From positions 1 to 34,954 of the forward strand of contig JBEKZI010000016.1 of the NCBI GenBank assembly GCA_049510055.1: a stretch of DNA of 34,954 bases. The letters are read 5' to 3'. Source of the stretch: JALHTV01 sp049510055. GTDB taxonomy: Bacteria; Planctomycetota; Phycisphaerae; SM23-33. Position 1 is the stretch's first letter, and each line of letters opens with the position of its first letter. The notes below the pieces were generated by a model. The model worked only from the letters and a program-made list of their open reading frames with translations. It searched no databases and was not told the origin of the DNA. Below are positions 32,867 through 34,954 of the stretch, in pieces. Both the position numbers and the translations under genes were made by a program.

Positions 32867-33852
32867 GCTTTCGCGTGGCCGTGGTGGGGTGCGTGGTGGA
32901 CGTCAATCCCGAGGCCGCATCGGCCCTGGCCCGGCAGTACCGCTGCATGGGGCTGACCGACTCGGCTGCGGCCATTGAGCGGATCGACGCGGCCATCATC
33001 GCCACGCCTACGCTGAGCCACTTGGATGCCGCCCGGCCCTTCCTGGCCGCCGGTAAGGACGTGCTGATCGAGAAGCCCTACACCCACGATTCGGCCGGCG
33101 GCGAGGAATTGATCGCCCTGGCGGCCAAGGCCGGCGCCAGCGTGCAGGTGGGGCATACCGAGCGGTTCAACCCCGTCGTGCTGGCCATGCAGAAGCACGC
33201 CATCGCGCCGAAGTTCATCGAGGCCCATCGCATCAGCCCGTTCACGTTCCGCTCCGCCGATATCGGCGTGGTGCTGGACATGATGATCCACGACATCGAC
33301 CTGGTGCTGATGATGGTCCGCGGCCGCGTGCGGCAGTTGCACGCCGTGGCGGTGAACGTGCTGGGGGCCCATGAAGACATCTGCAACGCTCGGCTGATCT
33401 TCGACAACGGCTGCGTGGCCAACCTCACGGCCAGCCGCCTGGCCGTCAAGACCGAGCGGAAGATGCGCGTCTTCTCCGAGCAGGCATATCTGTCGGTGGA
33501 CTACGGCAAAAAGGTGGGCATCGTCATCACCAAGCAGGCCAACCTGGACCTCATTCAGATGGCCCGCGACCGCCACGTCAGCGACCTGGCGGAGCTGGCG
33601 CTGAAGCTGGACTACACCAAGCTCCTGAAGGTGGAGCACCTGACGGTGGATGAGTCCATCGACCCGCTCCGCTATCAGGCCGAGGCGTTCCGCAAGACCG
33701 TCGTGGACGGCGCCCCGCCGGTGGTCTCCGCGGCCGACGGTCTGGCCGCCGTGCGCCTGGCGGCGGACATCGTCGAATCCGCCAAGCAGCATCGCTGGGA
33801 CGGCGAGTCTTCCGACCGCCAAGGATTGGGCGTGATTACCAAAGACGGTTAA
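32863..33852 (+). CDS. Gfo/Idh/MocA-family oxidoreductase with shortened Rossmann N-terminus
   Basis: A 329-residue protein with GGAGG before ATG 32863. Family marks are IIATPTLSHLDAARPFL, EKPYTHD (E70-K71-P72), VQVGHTERFNP, the MMIHDIDLVLMM segment (H143, D144, D146) and ANLTASRLA. A Gfo/Idh gene beside lpxA is common; the related GnnA oxidises UDP-GlcNAc at C3 before amination for 3-amino lipid A, but no GnnB-like transaminase is in the window. The oddity is at the start: RVAVVG runs straight into CVVDVNPEAA, so about 22-25 residues holding the GxGxxG loop and first helix are missing relative to the usual layout. NAD(P) binding should suffer unless the protein has another role. Family is certain, activity doubtful. 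Confidence 0.88.
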   Translation: MSFRVAVVGCVVDVNPEAASALARQYRCMGLTDSAAAIERIDAAIIATPTLSHLDAARPFLAAGKDVLIEKPYTHDSAGGEELIALAAKAGASVQVGHTERFNPVVLAMQKHAIAPKFIEAHRISPFTFRSADIGVVLDMMIHDIDLVLMMVRGRVRQLHAVAVNVLGAHEDICNARLIFDNGCVANLTASRLAVKTERKMRVFSEQAYLSVDYGKKVGIVITKQANLDLIQMARDRHVSDLAELALKLDYTKLLKVEHLTVDESIDPLRYQAEAFRKTVVDGAPPVVSAADGLAAVRLAADIVESAKQHRWDGESSDRQGLGVITKDG

Positions 33853-34954
33853 TTCCCCGCCGGACTCGGGGCCGTGGCGGGTAGTGGGGGCGGTTGTTGA
33901 TTGCGGTAGCGGCGAACGGCTTTTTCTACAGCCATGGAGATGAAATCGGTCGGCTGCACAATCGTGGCGCTTTTGACCAGCTTGGCGTAGTACTCGTTGT
34001 AGAGCGTGGCGGACTGCTGATCGCGGAGCTTTTGTTCGATGGCCGGCTGGGCGTCCTCGAAGCGAACCACCGCTTCTTCATGCACCGCGATCGTCTTGAT
34101 GATGTAGAACCCCTCGTCGGTCTCGATGGCGTCGCTGACCTGGCCCGGCGGCTGGCTGAAGGCAACGTGCTCGACTTCCTCCTGGCGAAAGCTGCCGATC
34201 GACATCAGCGGCCAGATTCCGCCGGGCTTGTTGTTCGACGAATAGCGATCCGCCACGGAAGAGAACCCCTCCTTGTTCCGCAGCGCCGCGGCGGCCCGGT
34301 CGATCTTCGCCCTCGCGGCGGCTCGGGCGGCGGCCAGCTCCGAGGCCGACGGCTGGCCCGATCCGGGCGACAGGAACGCCGTCAGCGGCACGATGATGAG
34401 CTGCATCTGCACCTTTTTGGGAGTCGTGAATTCCTCTTTGTGGCGGGAATAATAGTCCCACAGCAGGGACCGGGTGATCACCACGGCGTGGGCGAATTTC
34501 ATCCGGAGGAACCAACGGACCGTCAGCTCGCGGCGCTGATTGTCCAGGACAGTCTGGAGCGTCGTCCCCTGGCGGACGAGGTCGGCCTCCAGCTTCTTTT
34601 TGCTGCCGCCGGCCCCGGAGACCATCTCGGCGAGCGTGTCGGCTATTTCATCGTCGATGAGTTTCTTCTGTTCCTCGGTGAACGATTTTTCCGCCTCGGG
34701 CATGGCCAGGGCTTGGCTGACCTGCCGGCGGATTTCCTCGACGAGGATCTTCTCCGCCTGCTGACGGAAGGAGGACTCCGGCACTCCGGGGGGAATCTTC
34801 GACAGCTCCAGGGCGGCGGCGTGGAGGATGTCCTCCAGCGACAGGAAGCGGTCGTTGACTTGGATCGTCGCCTCGCCCATGACGGCGGATTGGGCGATAG
34901 TCTTCGGCTTGGGCTGACTGGCCGGCGGGCGGGGAGGTGAACAGCGGCGTCGAA
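33849..34954 (-). CDS. Parvulin-type (PpiC/SurA-like) peptidyl-prolyl isomerase, 5' end outside window
   Basis: The frame is open from the right edge to TAA at 33849-33851. An ATG at 34878-34880 would give 343 residues, but the sequence before it (KPKTIAQSAV) reads into the same strand (MGEATIQVND), so the true start is probably beyond 34954. The N-terminal helical chaperone part (to about residue 150 counted from that Met) resembles SurA/PpiD. The parvulin domain (about 155-265) has KKVQMQLIIVPL, FSSVADRYSSNNKPGGIWPL and SDAIETDEGFYIIKT. A Pro-rich tail follows. Such proteins help fold outer-membrane proteins, matching the bam/skp genes nearby. It is convergent with the oxidoreductase gene, with the two stop codons sharing TTAA and no terminator between. 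Confidence 0.85.
   Translation of the reverse strand, partial: RRRCSPPRPPASQPKPKTIAQSAVMGEATIQVNDRFLSLEDILHAAALELSKIPPGVPESSFRQQAEKILVEEIRRQVSQALAMPEAEKSFTEEQKKLIDDEIADTLAEMVSGAGGSKKKLEADLVRQGTTLQTVLDNQRRELTVRWFLRMKFAHAVVITRSLLWDYYSRHKEEFTTPKKVQMQLIIVPLTAFLSPGSGQPSASELAAARAAARAKIDRAAAALRNKEGFSSVADRYSSNNKPGGIWPLMSIGSFRQEEVEHVAFSQPPGQVSDAIETDEGFYIIKTIAVHEEAVVRFEDAQPAIEQKLRDQQSATLYNEYYAKLVKSATIVQPTDFISMAVEKAVRRYRNQQPPPLPATAPSPAGN

Overview
The window is a GC-rich, gene-dense chromosomal segment of a Gram-negative bacterium. Lipid A genes (lpxD, an lpxC-fabZ fusion, two lpxA-like genes), bamA, a Skp/OmpH chaperone and many lipoproteins show an outer membrane. The lpxC-fabZ fusion, the set of CsgG/LPP20-type periplasmic proteins, the ECF sigma/zinc anti-sigma/metal-sensor module and a mix of Gram-positive-like (glmU-prs-ctc-pth, rpsF-ssb-rpsR, rplI-dnaB) and Gram-negative synteny suggest the PVC group, most likely a Planctomycetota of the Phycisphaerae type. 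That placement is an inference; no 16S gene is present. No transposase, integrase, phage gene or CRISPR array was seen.

Layout. 1-4.0 kb: the 5' part of an M16 peptidase-like gene without the zinc motif (minus strand), divergent from gpsA, then a serine O-acetyltransferase and a conserved-looking unknown. 4.05-6.5 kb: one long gene fusing a histidine-kinase core to a CoA-disulfide-reductase-type flavoprotein and a rhodanese. 6.6-9.4 kb: a tight cassette of ECF sigma factor, zinc-finger anti-sigma factor, Spy/CnrX-like periplasmic protein and a repeat-rich Arg/Cys secreted protein, closed by a good terminator. 9.4-10.2 kb: a lower-GC lipoprotein gene with an internal 57-bp duplication, flanked by two related palindromic repeats. 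10.2-16.8 kb: six envelope proteins built from CsgG/TolB-like and LPP20/FlgT_N-like domains, with no curli or flagellar genes nearby; this is the best candidate in the window for an undescribed system. 16.8-18.3 kb: a polytopic membrane protein of different base composition.

18.4-25.5 kb is a housekeeping run. A consensus promoter leads into a structured leader, tRNA-Gln(TTG), a pyrophosphorylase-only glmU, prs, rplY (ctc), pth, rpsF, ssb, rpsR, rplI and dnaB. 25.6-33.9 kb is the outer-membrane biogenesis run: bamA, skp, lpxD, lpxC-fabZ, an lpxA paralogue lacking all four conserved histidines, an lpxA that keeps them, and a Gfo/Idh/MocA oxidoreductase whose Rossmann glycine loop appears deleted. 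A parvulin-type prolyl isomerase lies convergently at the right edge.

Together the genes supply UDP-GlcNAc (glmU), acylate and deacetylate it (lpxA, lpxC, lpxD), fold and insert outer-membrane proteins (Skp, parvulin, BamA) and sense envelope stress (ECF cassette). The CsgG/LPP20/FlgT-like proteins probably form a periplasmic or outer-membrane assembly of unknown purpose.
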